A stretch of DNA of 38,114 bases from Lachnospiraceae bacterium A2 (GCA_000403315.2 KE159642.1:17765-55878); one strand, 5' to 3'. Shown: positions 20,263 through 26,878, numbered from the stretch's first letter. The notes: a model not told the origin generated them from the letters alone. A program made the numbers and translations.

Positions 20263-20347
20263 GCCAACGTATGCAAACGGTTATAAGCAAGCTGTCTTGA
20301 AAACAGATGAGCCGAAAGGTCTGTGGGTTCGAATCCTACCGTTGGCG
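20263..20347 (+). tRNA. tRNA-Ser(UGA)
   Basis: The acceptor stem is GCCAACG/CGTTGGC (20263-20269 with 20340-20346) and the discriminator is G. The D-arm is short (TGC/GCA). The anticodon arm CTGT-CTTGAAA-ACAG has anticodon TGA after U33. A long variable arm (type II, as in serine tRNAs) and the T-arm GTGGG-TTCGAAT-CCTAC are present. At 85 nt with all arms it looks functional. CCA is not encoded. It reads UCA and related serine codons. Confidence 0.9.
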
Positions 20348-20350
20348 TTT

Positions 20351-20465
20351 AAATCACATATTGCCCATGTGATTTAATGTGAACAGCAGTAACCGCTTTA
20401 GGCGGAGAGCGGCGGTCTGATAAACCGTGTGGCTTGTATGGGGCAATCGTGCAAGTCATTCACAT
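20351..20465 (+). other. compact RNA structure with a possible pseudoknot between the tRNA genes
   Basis: AAATCACAT (20351-20359) and ATGTGATTT (20367-20375) form a perfect 9-bp hairpin. Its 7-base loop ATTGCCC is fully complementary to GGGCAAT at 20441-20447. ATGTGAA (20377-20383) is also complementary to TTCACAT (20459-20465). Inside is a 17-base arm, GCGGT-CTGATAA-ACCGT (20411-20427), shaped exactly like a tRNA-Ile(GAU) anticodon arm, preceded by a D-arm-like CGCT/AGCG. There is no T-arm consensus. A decayed tRNA-Ile or a tRNA-derived RNA is likely. Confidence 0.45.
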
Positions 20466-20548
20466 GGAGTATTGGCGTAATGGTATCGCAGCGGCTTGCT
20501 AAGCCGTCCAACAGCAATGTTGTGGGAGTTCGATTCTCTCATACTCCG
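20466..20548 (+). tRNA. tRNA-Ser(GCU)
   Basis: The acceptor stem is GGAGTAT/ATACTCC (20466-20472 with 20541-20547) and the discriminator is G. The anticodon arm CGGC-TTGCTAA-GCCG has anticodon GCT. A long variable arm with CAAC/GTTG and the T-arm GGGAG-TTCGATT-CTCTC are present. It has 83 nt and all arms. It reads AGC and AGU. Together with tRNA-Ser(UGA) it gives the phage tRNAs for both serine codon families. Confidence 0.9.
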
Positions 20549-20626
20549 CTACCCCGGCAGTGGTTCATCTGCCTAAATCCATACAGCGGACACGCTGTTA
20601 AAAACCATGTTAGGAGGATATGACAC

Positions 20627-21235
20627 ATGAAAAACATTGAACAGATTTTGAAAGAAGCAGGAATTGAGGTTACGGACGAGCAGAAAGCGGCGGTCAATGC
20701 TGCGGTGACGGAGAACTACAAGACCATTGCAGAGTTTGACAAGCAGGCTAAGAAGCTGACGGCAGCAGAAGCAGACCGGGACAATTACAAAGGGCAGCTT
20801 GACACGGCGAATGAAACCCTGGAGAAGTTCAAGGACATCGACCCGGAGAAGCAGGCGGAGGAAATACAGAAGTATAAGCAGGCAGCAAAAGAAGCGCAGG
20901 ACATGGCTACAAAGCAGATTTTGGAGCGTGACCAGCGGGATTACCTCAAAGGCGAATTTGACAAGCTGAAAATCGAATCGGGGCGCGTCAGGGATTCGCT
21001 TATGCGTGAAATCATGGGCGAGGACGGTTTGAAGTGGAAGGACGGCGCATTTATGGGGCTGTCGGACTATCTGGCGAAGGAGAATGAAAAAGATCACTTC
21101 TACCAGACCGAAGCGGAAAAGGCAGAAGCCGAAGCCAAAGAGAAAGCTGCCGGAAGTGCGCCGAAGTTTACGGACAAGTCTGAACCGAAGCAGGCTCCGG
21201 CAAAAGATACCAGTCCGGCTCCTGTGATTTTCTAA
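20627..21235 (+). CDS. scaffold protein (Phage_GP20-like)
   Basis: The protein has 202 aa, with TTAGGAGG before ATG 20627. It is a nearly continuous coiled coil: IEQILKEAGIEVTDEQKAAVNAAVTENYKTIAEFDKQAKKL, then a heptad stretch to about residue 110. A globular-looking C-terminal third follows (DSLMREIMGEDGLKWKDGAFMGLSDYLAKE) with a Lys/Pro-rich end. This is the GP20-type minor structural or scaffolding protein that lies directly before the major capsid gene in A118-like phages. It would organise the prohead shell and then leave or be processed. Confidence 0.9.
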   Translation: MKNIEQILKEAGIEVTDEQKAAVNAAVTENYKTIAEFDKQAKKLTAAEADRDNYKGQLDTANETLEKFKDIDPEKQAEEIQKYKQAAKEAQDMATKQILERDQRDYLKGEFDKLKIESGRVRDSLMREIMGEDGLKWKDGAFMGLSDYLAKENEKDHFYQTEAEKAEAEAKEKAAGSAPKFTDKSEPKQAPAKDTSPAPVIF

Positions 21236-21263
21236 ATCAAACAGAAAAGAAAGGAAAATTAAA

Positions 21264-22226
21264 ATGGCTATTGATTCATTAAATCTTGTAAAACTTTCCG
21301 ATTTGGCAGGAACCGAAGATGGAAAGCTGAAACTTGCAGAGGAGTACAAAGGCATTATTGAGAATGTCGGCAGACGGACGATTTCGAGCCTTTTCAAAAA
21401 TCAGAGATTATCCGGCGACCCGCAGGCAGGAACGCTTGTGGCGAAAAGATTTGCTTCTGCGAAGTCCGAGGAATACGGCACGGCAAGGAAGGCAAGGAAA
21501 GGCAAGCCCGGCAGAGGATTTGAAGTTGCCGTTGATATCGACATCGACAAGGAAATCATGGAGGAATACGAGGAAAAGGATATCCGGCTTGGCGGAATCC
21601 CCGGCTTGCTGTCCGAAAGGCGCACAGCTATTACCCGTGCTATGGTTCGGGAGCTTGACGAGAATTTCTTTCTTGTGGCTGTCGGAAAGCGCAAAGAGAG
21701 TGACGGAACTGTTGGGACTGTTGCTGGCGGTACAGAGGTAACAGTGTCCGGCGATACCATCAAAGACCGGGTAACGGCAGTTGTAATGAAGTTGCATACC
21801 CAAAAGAATGAGTTTGTTGACGGAATTGAGAAAGAGGACATTCATGTGGTTCTGTCCCCGGAAGCCTACGAGGAAATGCGGGACTATATCGACACCAAAG
21901 GCAACGCCAATATCAAGACGGACGTTGCGGAGTTCGGGCGGTATCACGGTGCATGGATTTACTCCAATGTTCATCAGCCAGAGGGTGTTGAAATTATCGC
22001 TATGTGTACCGGGGCAATTGCAGAGCCGGTTATGGCAGACGAATACCAGGCAAAGCAGATTGAATTATCAAATGCGTATGCAATCGGTATGTTCTTCCAT
22101 TATGGCTGTAAGGTTGTTATGCCTGACCTGATTTTCTTTAGCAAGAAACCGGGCGCGGCAAGTGCAAGCGAAACCGGCGGGGAATCTGGCGGCACGACAA
22201 GAGCAAAGAGTACGAAGCTGTCATAA
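21264..22226 (+). CDS. major capsid protein
   Basis: The protein has 320 aa, with AAAGGAAA before ATG 21264. It directly follows the scaffold gene. The sequence has the layout of HK97-fold capsid proteins: an extended N-arm (GRRTISSLFKNQRLSGDPQAGTLVAKRF), an alpha/beta P-domain with VDIDIDKEIMEEYEEKDIRLGGIPGLLSERRTAITRAMVRELDE, and an A-domain near GNANIKTDVAEFGRYHGAWIYSN and IAMCTGAIAEPVMADEYQAKQIELSNAYAIGMFFHYGCKVV. The C-terminal 25 residues are Ser/Gly/Ala-rich. Several hundred copies would form the icosahedral shell. Confidence 0.93.
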   Translation: MAIDSLNLVKLSDLAGTEDGKLKLAEEYKGIIENVGRRTISSLFKNQRLSGDPQAGTLVAKRFASAKSEEYGTARKARKGKPGRGFEVAVDIDIDKEIMEEYEEKDIRLGGIPGLLSERRTAITRAMVRELDENFFLVAVGKRKESDGTVGTVAGGTEVTVSGDTIKDRVTAVVMKLHTQKNEFVDGIEKEDIHVVLSPEAYEEMRDYIDTKGNANIKTDVAEFGRYHGAWIYSNVHQPEGVEIIAMCTGAIAEPVMADEYQAKQIELSNAYAIGMFFHYGCKVVMPDLIFFSKKPGAASASETGGESGGTTRAKSTKLS

Positions 22227-22234
22227 GGAGCAAA

Positions 22235-22267
22235 CCGGCATGAGATATGTAAAGTATTTCATGCCGG
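22235..22267 (+). promoter_or_regulatory. 9-bp hairpin after the major capsid gene
   Basis: CCGGCATGA (22235-22243) is the exact inverse of TCATGCCGG (22259-22267), with a 15-base loop. It lies 8 bases after the capsid stop. No T-run follows, so it may stabilise the capsid mRNA or reduce read-through, lowering expression of the next genes relative to capsid. Confidence 0.55.
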
Positions 22268-22299
22268 AAACCATAATATCAAAATTGGAGGATATAACT

Positions 22300-22551
22300 A
22301 TGGAATTAAAAGAAACAGTTGAAATGATGAACAGTGCGGATTACAAGGAGCGTTTTAAAGCAGAGTATCAGCAGGTGGTTATCCGCTATCAGAAGCTGGC
22401 AGCTATGTTGCAGAAGTGGGATAACGGCGAACTGAATTTCACACCTACCTGTCCGAGAAGCACATACAATATGCAAGTTCGGGCAATGACCGACTATATC
22501 GCCGTGCTTGAAGCAAGGGCAGTCATGGAGGGCGTGGAGTTAGGAGAGTAG
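22300..22551 (+). CDS. small helical phage protein (83 aa; crAss001_48-related pattern)
   Basis: The start is put at ATG 22300 with TTGGAGG 8 bases upstream. ATG 22240 in the same frame also has an AAGGAG site and would add 20 residues. The protein reads ETVEMMNSADYKERFKAEYQQVVIRYQKLAAMLQKWDNG, then FTPTCPRSTYNMQVRAMTDYIAVLEARAVMEGV. This ADYKERF-AEY-Q-RY-KL pattern is widespread in gut phage small proteins and of unknown function. It lies between capsid and connector genes. Confidence 0.85.
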   Translation: MELKETVEMMNSADYKERFKAEYQQVVIRYQKLAAMLQKWDNGELNFTPTCPRSTYNMQVRAMTDYIAVLEARAVMEGVELGE

Positions 22552-22554
22552 CCC

Positions 22555-23109
22555 ATGGGATATGTAACCTACGACTACTACAAAAGCATATACGGCGAGG
22601 ATTCCATGCCGGAAACCGACTTTAAGCGGCTGTCATGGGAAGCCTTCCGCCGGGTGGACGCACTCACGCTGAATAAGCTGAAATTCGCATTTCCCACCAA
22701 CGAGGACGATGTAGAAGCTGTCCGGCGGTGCGTCTGCAAGCTGACCTGGATTGCCGGGCAGATTGAAGCGGCAAACAAACGGGTATCAGAGGGACAAGGG
22801 TACATAATGGACGAATCCGGCGTGTTCCGGGGGAAAGTGGTGTCTTCTGTTTCCTCCGGCAGTGAATCCATATCGTACACGGCGAAAGCAGAGAGCGGTA
22901 GCACATTGATTGACGCTGTTTTATCGGACAAGGCGGCGCAGGAGCGGCTATATCGTGACACTGTGAGGGAATATCTGTCACTTGTGCCGGATTCCAACGG
23001 TGTGAATCTTCTGTATGCCGGAATCCCCTACCCACGCCGCAATGCCCCGATAAGCAGACCGCCGGAGGATAAGCCGGTGGAAAAGCCAACGGAGCCGGAG
23101 GAAAGCTAA
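22555..23109 (+). CDS. head-tail connector (adaptor) protein
   Basis: The protein has 184 aa, with TTAGGAGAG before ATG 22555. The N-terminal part (VTYDYYKSIYGEDSMPETDFKRLSWEAFRRVDALTLNKL) and the helices after it (VEAVRRCVCKLTWIAGQIEAANK) match the DNA-packaging/adaptor family that follows the major capsid in A118- and SPP1-like phages. A Pro/Glu-rich tail ends the protein. It would bind the portal ring after packaging. It directly precedes the thyX cassette. Confidence 0.88.
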   Translation: MGYVTYDYYKSIYGEDSMPETDFKRLSWEAFRRVDALTLNKLKFAFPTNEDDVEAVRRCVCKLTWIAGQIEAANKRVSEGQGYIMDESGVFRGKVVSSVSSGSESISYTAKAESGSTLIDAVLSDKAAQERLYRDTVREYLSLVPDSNGVNLLYAGIPYPRRNAPISRPPEDKPVEKPTEPEES

Positions 23110-23120
23110 AAAGAATTGCA

Positions 23121-23166
23121 CATTGACAACTGAATAGCTGATAGTTTGTGGGGTTCTGTGGCGTTT
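23121..23166 (+). repeat. left end of accessory cassette 2 (20-bp inverted repeat)
   Basis: CAACTGAATAGCTGATAGTT at 23127-23146 is identical to 15989-16008 and is the inverse, with one mismatch, of 23899-23918 after the thyX gene. The homology with cassette 1 runs on for about 45 bp, up to the promoter. Confidence 0.85.
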
Positions 23167-23169
23167 ATC

Positions 23170-23203
23170 TTGGTACAAATCATCTCTTCTATCGTGATAA
23201 AAT
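23170..23203 (+). promoter_or_regulatory. phage-type promoter copy 6 (TTGGTACAAA / TAAAAT)
   Basis: TTGGTACAAA (23170-23179) is followed by 18 bp and TAAAAT (23198-23203). It lies inside cassette 2 and drives the thyX gene. Confidence 0.75.
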
Positions 23204-23237
23204 ATTTATATCAAATAAATTATCGGAGGATAGGGAA

Positions 23238-23876
23238 ATGAAAATTATCAAAGCAGGATATGAGATTTTAACAGCAATTTCCGAGGGCGGCATTGCGGAA
23301 TTACAGCACATTGAGAAAATCGGGCGTGTGTGCTACAAGTCCGAGGACAAAATCACAGAGGATGGAGAATCAGCAAGGAAATTCGTTAAGATGCTGATTG
23401 ACAGAGGGCATGAAGCCATGATTGAGCATTCCTCTTTGTCGGTCAAATTTATTGTTGACAGAGGGGTATCACATGAACTTGTGCGGCACAGGATAGCTTC
23501 TTTTGCACAGGAAAGCACACGGTACTGCAATTACAGCAAAGATAAGTTTGGAAAAGAGATTACAGTTATTGAGCCTTGTTTTTTCTCTCCGCTGTCTGAT
23601 TCTTACACTTTTTGGAAACATGCAATGGAAAGCGCAGAAGCGCACTATTTCAGTCTGTTAGACAGTGGAGTAACACCGCAGGAGGCACGTTCTGTATTGC
23701 CGAACAGCACAAAGACAGAAATCACCATCACTGCAAATTACAGAGAGTGGCGCAACTTCTTCAAATTAAGAACAGCAAAGGCGGCGCACCCTCAAATGAG
23801 AGAAGTCACGATTCCTCTTTTGGCAGAACTTAAAAAGAAACTACCTATTATCTTTGATGATATTATTGCAGAATAA
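23238..23876 (+). CDS. thyX: flavin-dependent thymidylate synthase
   Basis: The protein has 212 aa. The start is ATG 23238 after CGGAGGATAGGGAA; an apparent upstream extension runs through the promoter and is not real. The ThyX signature RHR-x3-S is present as ELVRHRIASFAQESTRY (about residues 82-98). HEAMIEHSSLSVKFIVDRG lies before it, and ARSVLPNSTKTEITITANYREWRNFFKLR lies in the C-terminal half. The enzyme makes dTMP from dUMP using methylene-tetrahydrofolate, FAD and NADPH. It may supply dTMP for phage DNA synthesis in hosts short of it. It fills cassette 2, between the connector and minor capsid genes. Confidence 0.95.
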   Translation: MKIIKAGYEILTAISEGGIAELQHIEKIGRVCYKSEDKITEDGESARKFVKMLIDRGHEAMIEHSSLSVKFIVDRGVSHELVRHRIASFAQESTRYCNYSKDKFGKEITVIEPCFFSPLSDSYTFWKHAMESAEAHYFSLLDSGVTPQEARSVLPNSTKTEITITANYREWRNFFKLRTAKAAHPQMREVTIPLLAELKKKLPIIFDDIIAE

Positions 23877-23898
23877 AAAACGGAAACAGAAATTCAGA

Positions 23899-23928
23899 AA
23901 CTATCAGCTATCCAGTTGGTAGTTTTTT
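23899..23928 (+). terminator. terminator and right end of cassette 2
   Basis: It has the same 11-bp hairpin as at 17201: AACTATCAGCT with AGTTGGTAGTT around ATCC, then TTTT. Its first 20 bases are the inverted partner of 23127-23146. The next structural gene starts only 23 bases later. Confidence 0.85.
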
Positions 23929-23951
23929 ATTTGCAGAAATGGGGTGCTTGC

Positions 23952-24425
23952 GTGGGAATAGGCTATGTTGACAGCGTGGTTGTCTATAATCGGTACATAA
24001 ACGGACTGATGGAAACGGAAACATATTTCGGCACACGGTTTGACAATGTGCGGATAGAGTTCACGCAGGAAGAAAACCAGACCAGGGCAGGAAAAGAAAA
24101 TGTAAGTACTTGTCTGTTAAAAATCAAAAATGACAAAACACTTCCAAAGCCATTCAAAGACCCTAAAAAGTGGGAAAAGCTGACAACTGAAGAAATGCTT
24201 GAATACTTCACTTTGAATACTGGCGGTGATTTCTTTGTTATCGTAAAGCGAGAAGGACTTAACCTTGACATTGAACCCCCTACTGGATTGATAGAAAGCA
24301 GTACAAGTGAACTTTACAACGGTAATTTCTTTGAGTACATGAAAAAGAATTATGGATATGTGTATTCTTTGAATAGCTTTGCACAGCTTGATTTGATTCC
24401 GCATTTCCAAGTAGGCGGATTGTAA
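23952..24425 (+). CDS. minor capsid / head-tail joining protein (157 aa)
   Basis: The start is put at GTG 23952 (MGIGYVDSVVVYNRYINGL) because upstream in-frame codons lie in the cassette terminator. The blocks are YNRYINGLMETETYFGTRFDNVRIE, TCLLKIKNDKTLPKPFKDP and a long acidic centre. They match the small head-closure protein (DUF6751-type, the Minor_capsid_1 position) of Clostridia siphoviruses. It ends SFAQLDLIPHFQVGGL. A second, divergent copy of the last 23 codons lies just downstream at 24429-24500. Confidence 0.75.
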   Translation: MGIGYVDSVVVYNRYINGLMETETYFGTRFDNVRIEFTQEENQTRAGKENVSTCLLKIKNDKTLPKPFKDPKKWEKLTTEEMLEYFTLNTGGDFFVIVKREGLNLDIEPPTGLIESSTSELYNGNFFEYMKKNYGYVYSLNSFAQLDLIPHFQVGGL

Positions 24426-24428
24426 CAT

Positions 24429-24500
24429 GGCTATGCGTTCAGCGTTGATGCGGCGGACGTTTATACCTTAATACCAAGATTTGAAATAGGAGGAAGATAA
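24429..24500 (+). repeat. relict second copy of the minor capsid gene end (23 codons)
   Basis: Three bases after the stop of the minor capsid gene an open frame reads GYAFSVDAADVYTLIPRFEI then GGR and TAA. It aligns residue by residue with the end of that gene (GYVYSLNSFAQLDLIPHFQV then GGL). The DNA of the last codons, GGAGGAAGATAA, is the ribosome-binding site of the gene at 24505. It looks like the tail of a former allele left after replacement of the gene. Confidence 0.75.
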
Positions 24501-24504
24501 AAGC

Positions 24505-24819
24505 ATGAAGAAATTATTTATTTCACAACCAATGAAAGACAAAACAGATGAGGAAATTTTGGCGGTAAGAGAAAAGGCAATCAAGAGCGCAGAGAAAAAG
24601 CTGGGCGAGCCGGTAGAAGTTATTGATTCTTTCTTTCAGAGCGCACCAGCAGACGCAAGACCGCTGTGGTTTCTCGGCAAGAGCCTTGAACTGCTGTCTA
24701 CGGCTGATGTGGCTTTCTTTGCTAAAGGCTGGGAAGAAGCAAGGGGCTGTAAGATCGAGAACACTTGCGCCATTGAGTACGGTATTGATGTTGTGATTGA
24801 GGATTACACAGCGGATTAA
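24505..24819 (+). CDS. nucleoside 2-deoxyribosyltransferase-like (DUF4406-type) protein (104 aa)
   Basis: The start KKLFISQPMKDKTDEEILAVREKA is the nucleotide-binding Rossmann-like start of this superfamily (FISxPM). The centre has SAPADARPLWFLGKSLELLSTADVAFFAKGWEEARGCKIENTCAIEYGI, with the conserved ADV-FF, GW-EA-GC and E-x7-YG features of nucleoside deoxyribosyltransferase-like proteins. It may cleave or transfer a base on a deoxynucleotide, a nucleotide-salvage role that suits a phage also carrying thyX. Substrate is not known. It is flanked by two partial copies of the upstream gene's end, so it is an inserted gene. Confidence 0.82.
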   Translation: MKKLFISQPMKDKTDEEILAVREKAIKSAEKKLGEPVEVIDSFFQSAPADARPLWFLGKSLELLSTADVAFFAKGWEEARGCKIENTCAIEYGIDVVIEDYTAD

Positions 24820-24864
24820 GCCGTTTATACGCTGATACCGAGGTTTGAGATTGGAGGAAGATAA
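24820..24864 (+). repeat. third copy of the minor capsid gene end (14 codons)
   Basis: It starts right after the TAA of the deoxyribosyltransferase-like gene and in the same frame: AVYTLIPRFEIGGR then TAA. It repeats the last 13 codons of the relict at 24429-24500. Its GGAGGAAGATAATG gives the ribosome-binding site and overlaps the start codon of the gene at 24864. Confidence 0.75.
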
Positions 24865-25079
24865 TGGCTGAATACATAAGGACTTACAAATGCCGATTAT
24901 GTGGAAAAGTTTTTGTTTTCGGGAAACCATGCACGGAAGATGAAGCTGTTAAAAAGATTTCAAGAAACAGCTTGATACTTCCTCTTTTTCCTACCGACAA
25001 AGGCGATATGCCACACGGTTGTGAAGATGGGTCTATTGGTATATCTGATTTGCAGGGATTTAAGAAAGTGGGAGAGTAG
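24864..25079 (+). CDS. small CxxC/HxxC zinc-knuckle protein (71 aa)
   Basis: ATG 24864 overlaps the TAA of the repeat before it. The N-terminus, IRTYKCRLCGKVFVFGKPC, is a typical zinc knuckle. A likely second half is HGCEDG. The middle is hydrophobic and basic. It is inserted between structural genes, next to another small gene. The function is unknown. Confidence 0.72.
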   Translation: MAEYIRTYKCRLCGKVFVFGKPCTEDEAVKKISRNSLILPLFPTDKGDMPHGCEDGSIGISDLQGFKKVGE

Positions 25080-25082
25080 CCT

Positions 25083-25346
25083 ATGCCCAAAGAAATCAAA
25101 GAATGCCTGTCAAAAACGGATATAGCAAGAGATTACAGTGAACAGCTTAAAAAGTCCAATCGCAAAGGCGATAGTCCATTGACGGATTTTACAGAGTTTC
25201 CGAGAGATTATCTGTACATGGGGAGCGTATCAGAAATGCCAGAAATTAGGGCAGATGAAAATATAATTCGTGAAATATTAGACGGGCTTATATCTGAACA
25301 ATCAACCCAAACATGCACAATTCCAATAAGTTTTGTGAGGAAATAA
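25083..25346 (+). CDS. small inserted protein with a copied N-terminus (87 aa)
   Basis: It starts MPKEIKECLSKTD, nearly the same as the next gene (MAEEIKERLSKTE), but then diverges completely (IARDYSEQLKKSNRKGDSPLTDF, EILDGLISEQSTQTC). The start region is therefore a partial copy of the next gene's start fused to another sequence. GGAGAG lies before ATG 25083 and the stop is 1 base before the next ATG. The function is unknown. Confidence 0.7.
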   Translation: MPKEIKECLSKTDIARDYSEQLKKSNRKGDSPLTDFTEFPRDYLYMGSVSEMPEIRADENIIREILDGLISEQSTQTCTIPISFVRK

Positions 25347-25347
25347 T

Positions 25348-25803
25348 ATGGCAGAAGAAATCAAAGAAAGATTATCCAAAACGGAATATGATAAAGTCGG
25401 GGAAATGCTGCTGGAACTGATTGCGGAGTGTCCGTATATCCCGAAGGACGCAAAGATTAAGTATAACGCATTGGAAGTTGGGAAGTGCGTAAGCATATCG
25501 ACAATCGGAGGAAGTATAAAAAAATGGGATATTGCAGGCGGATTTACCGCAGAACTTGCAATACGGATTTTATATCAGAGCTTTCCGACAACAAACAGTC
25601 AAATGATAAATGCACAGGCGGTTGTAGACAACATTACTGGGTGGATGGAAGATATAGAAAATCTTCCACGATTGACAAAAAACAGGACAATAACAAAGAT
25701 TACTGCAGGTGGTACATTCCCAGACGTGGAAGAAGTCGAGGGTGACAAAGCAACTGTCTATGTATCGAATGTGGTAATGGAATATAGAAAGAAAGGGGCA
25801 TAA
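25348..25803 (+). CDS. tail completion / minor capsid protein (Minor_capsid_3-like)
   Basis: The protein has 151 aa. It shows the usual layout of the protein before the tail tube: a helical start (KVGEMLLELIAECPYIPKDAKIKYNALEVGKCVSIST), then a beta-rich body with IKKWDIAGGFTAELAIRILYQSFPTTNSQMINAQAVVDNITGWME, and an IT-GGTFPDVEEVEGDKATVYVSNVVMEYRKKG end. In A118-like phages the corresponding protein sits between head-closure proteins and the major tail protein and terminates the tail tube. ATG 25348 follows the preceding stop. Confidence 0.82.
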   Translation: MAEEIKERLSKTEYDKVGEMLLELIAECPYIPKDAKIKYNALEVGKCVSISTIGGSIKKWDIAGGFTAELAIRILYQSFPTTNSQMINAQAVVDNITGWMEDIENLPRLTKNRTITKITAGGTFPDVEEVEGDKATVYVSNVVMEYRKKGA

Positions 25804-25805
25804 AA

Positions 25806-26354
25806 GTGAAACGACATGAATTACAGCATTTTGTAGACATTAACATGAGCAAAACGCTTACAGATGCAGACTATCACCTGTTAGGCGATGGCATTGCTTC
25901 CCTGACAGAAGAATTCAACGCTGAGGAAGAAACAGAGCAGTGGATTAATCAGGAAAACGGCACGACAGATATAAAGTCTTATACGCCGTCAATCCCTGTT
26001 GAAATGCAGGACATTGACCAAGACGACACGGATCTTGTTGATTGGTTTAACAACTTGATTGACACATTGCCAACAGGCAGCAAGGCGGTATCATCTTATG
26101 TACGTGTAAGAATCAAAGGTTCGGGGCCGTCTTACCCGGCGGTGCAGCGCAAATGTGCAATTTCCGTTGGAAGCACAGGCGGTGATGCAGGAGCGAATGT
26201 CACGAATTCTATTACGATTGGTGGGCGTGGTGATGGAATAAAAGGAGCATTTAATGTTGAAACGGGTAAGTTTACCGCAGGCGGTGCGGCGGCATCTTCT
26301 TTGGAAGTAAAGTCCGAAACAGCAAAGTCAAGCAGCAAGAGTAATTTGAGTTAG
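25806..26354 (+). CDS. major tail tube protein
   Basis: The protein has 182 aa and a GTG 25806 start with AAAGGGG upstream. The N-terminus LQHFVDINMSKTLTDADYHLLGDGIASLTEEFNAEEETEQWINQENGT and the body with SYTPSIPVEMQDIDQDDTDLVDWFNNLIDTLPTG, RVRIKGSGPSYPAVQRKCAISVGSTGG and TIGGRGDGIKGAFNVETGKF are typical of tail tube proteins of Clostridia siphoviruses. Rings of six would stack along the tape measure. A Ser/Lys-rich end is common. Confidence 0.9.
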   Translation: MKRHELQHFVDINMSKTLTDADYHLLGDGIASLTEEFNAEEETEQWINQENGTTDIKSYTPSIPVEMQDIDQDDTDLVDWFNNLIDTLPTGSKAVSSYVRVRIKGSGPSYPAVQRKCAISVGSTGGDAGANVTNSITIGGRGDGIKGAFNVETGKFTAGGAAASSLEVKSETAKSSSKSNLS

Positions 26355-26355
26355 G

Positions 26356-26407
26356 TATTAAGGAAACTTAATATATCGGGGTGTGCGCCTTTCCATCATA
26401 CCCCGAT
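26356..26407 (+). terminator. two tandem hairpins after the tail tube gene
   Basis: TATTAAG (26356-26362) pairs with CTTAATA around GAAA. Then ATCGGGGT (26375-26382) pairs with ACCCCGAT (26400-26407) around 17 bases. Only TT follows, so this is probably a partial terminator or mRNA-stability element. It would lower expression of the chaperone genes relative to the abundant tail tube protein. Confidence 0.55.
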
Positions 26408-26425
26408 TTGGAAAGGATGTTAAGT

Positions 26426-26878
26426 ATGGATAGTTTAAGAATTGACAATGGCCTGAAAAAGATTGAGGTAAATGATGCTGGGGAATACATAGAATTTTCC
26501 GTTTTGGACAATGGCTTTTTCAGGGGATTTTCAGAATTGATGCAATGGTTTGATGAGCAAAACACCCAGGGAAACATTAAGGACATGGAGGAGCAGGCCG
26601 GGAAAGTTGTTTCTGGCAATGGGGATGGAATAAACCATGAAGCACTTAGCAATGTCCTTGATATCCGGGATAAGGTAAGCAAAGAGGCTTGTGAAAAGAT
26701 TGATAATATTTTCGGTGTCGGGGCATCGAAAAAGATTTTCGGAGGTATCATTCCAGATATGTATTCAATTGCGGAGTTTTTTGAAAAGATTGCGCCGTTT
26801 ATTGAGAAGTACGCAAAAGAGCGAAATCAAACTATTAACAGGAAGTATAGCAAGGGCAGGAAGGGTTCTAAAAGCTGA
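26426..26878 (+). CDS. tail assembly chaperone-type protein (DUF6673-like, 150 aa)
   Basis: The start is placed at ATG 26426 because AAAGGA lies 8 bases upstream; earlier in-frame codons lie in the hairpin. The opening LRIDNGLKKIEVNDAGEYIEFSVLDNGFFRGFSELMQWFDE and the helical rest with GVGASKKIFGGIIPDMYSIAEFFEKI are seen in the gene between tail tube and Gp15-type genes of related phages. By position it is the first tail assembly chaperone. Its TGA overlaps the next ATG. Confidence 0.78.
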   Translation: MDSLRIDNGLKKIEVNDAGEYIEFSVLDNGFFRGFSELMQWFDEQNTQGNIKDMEEQAGKVVSGNGDGINHEALSNVLDIRDKVSKEACEKIDNIFGVGASKKIFGGIIPDMYSIAEFFEKIAPFIEKYAKERNQTINRKYSKGRKGSKS

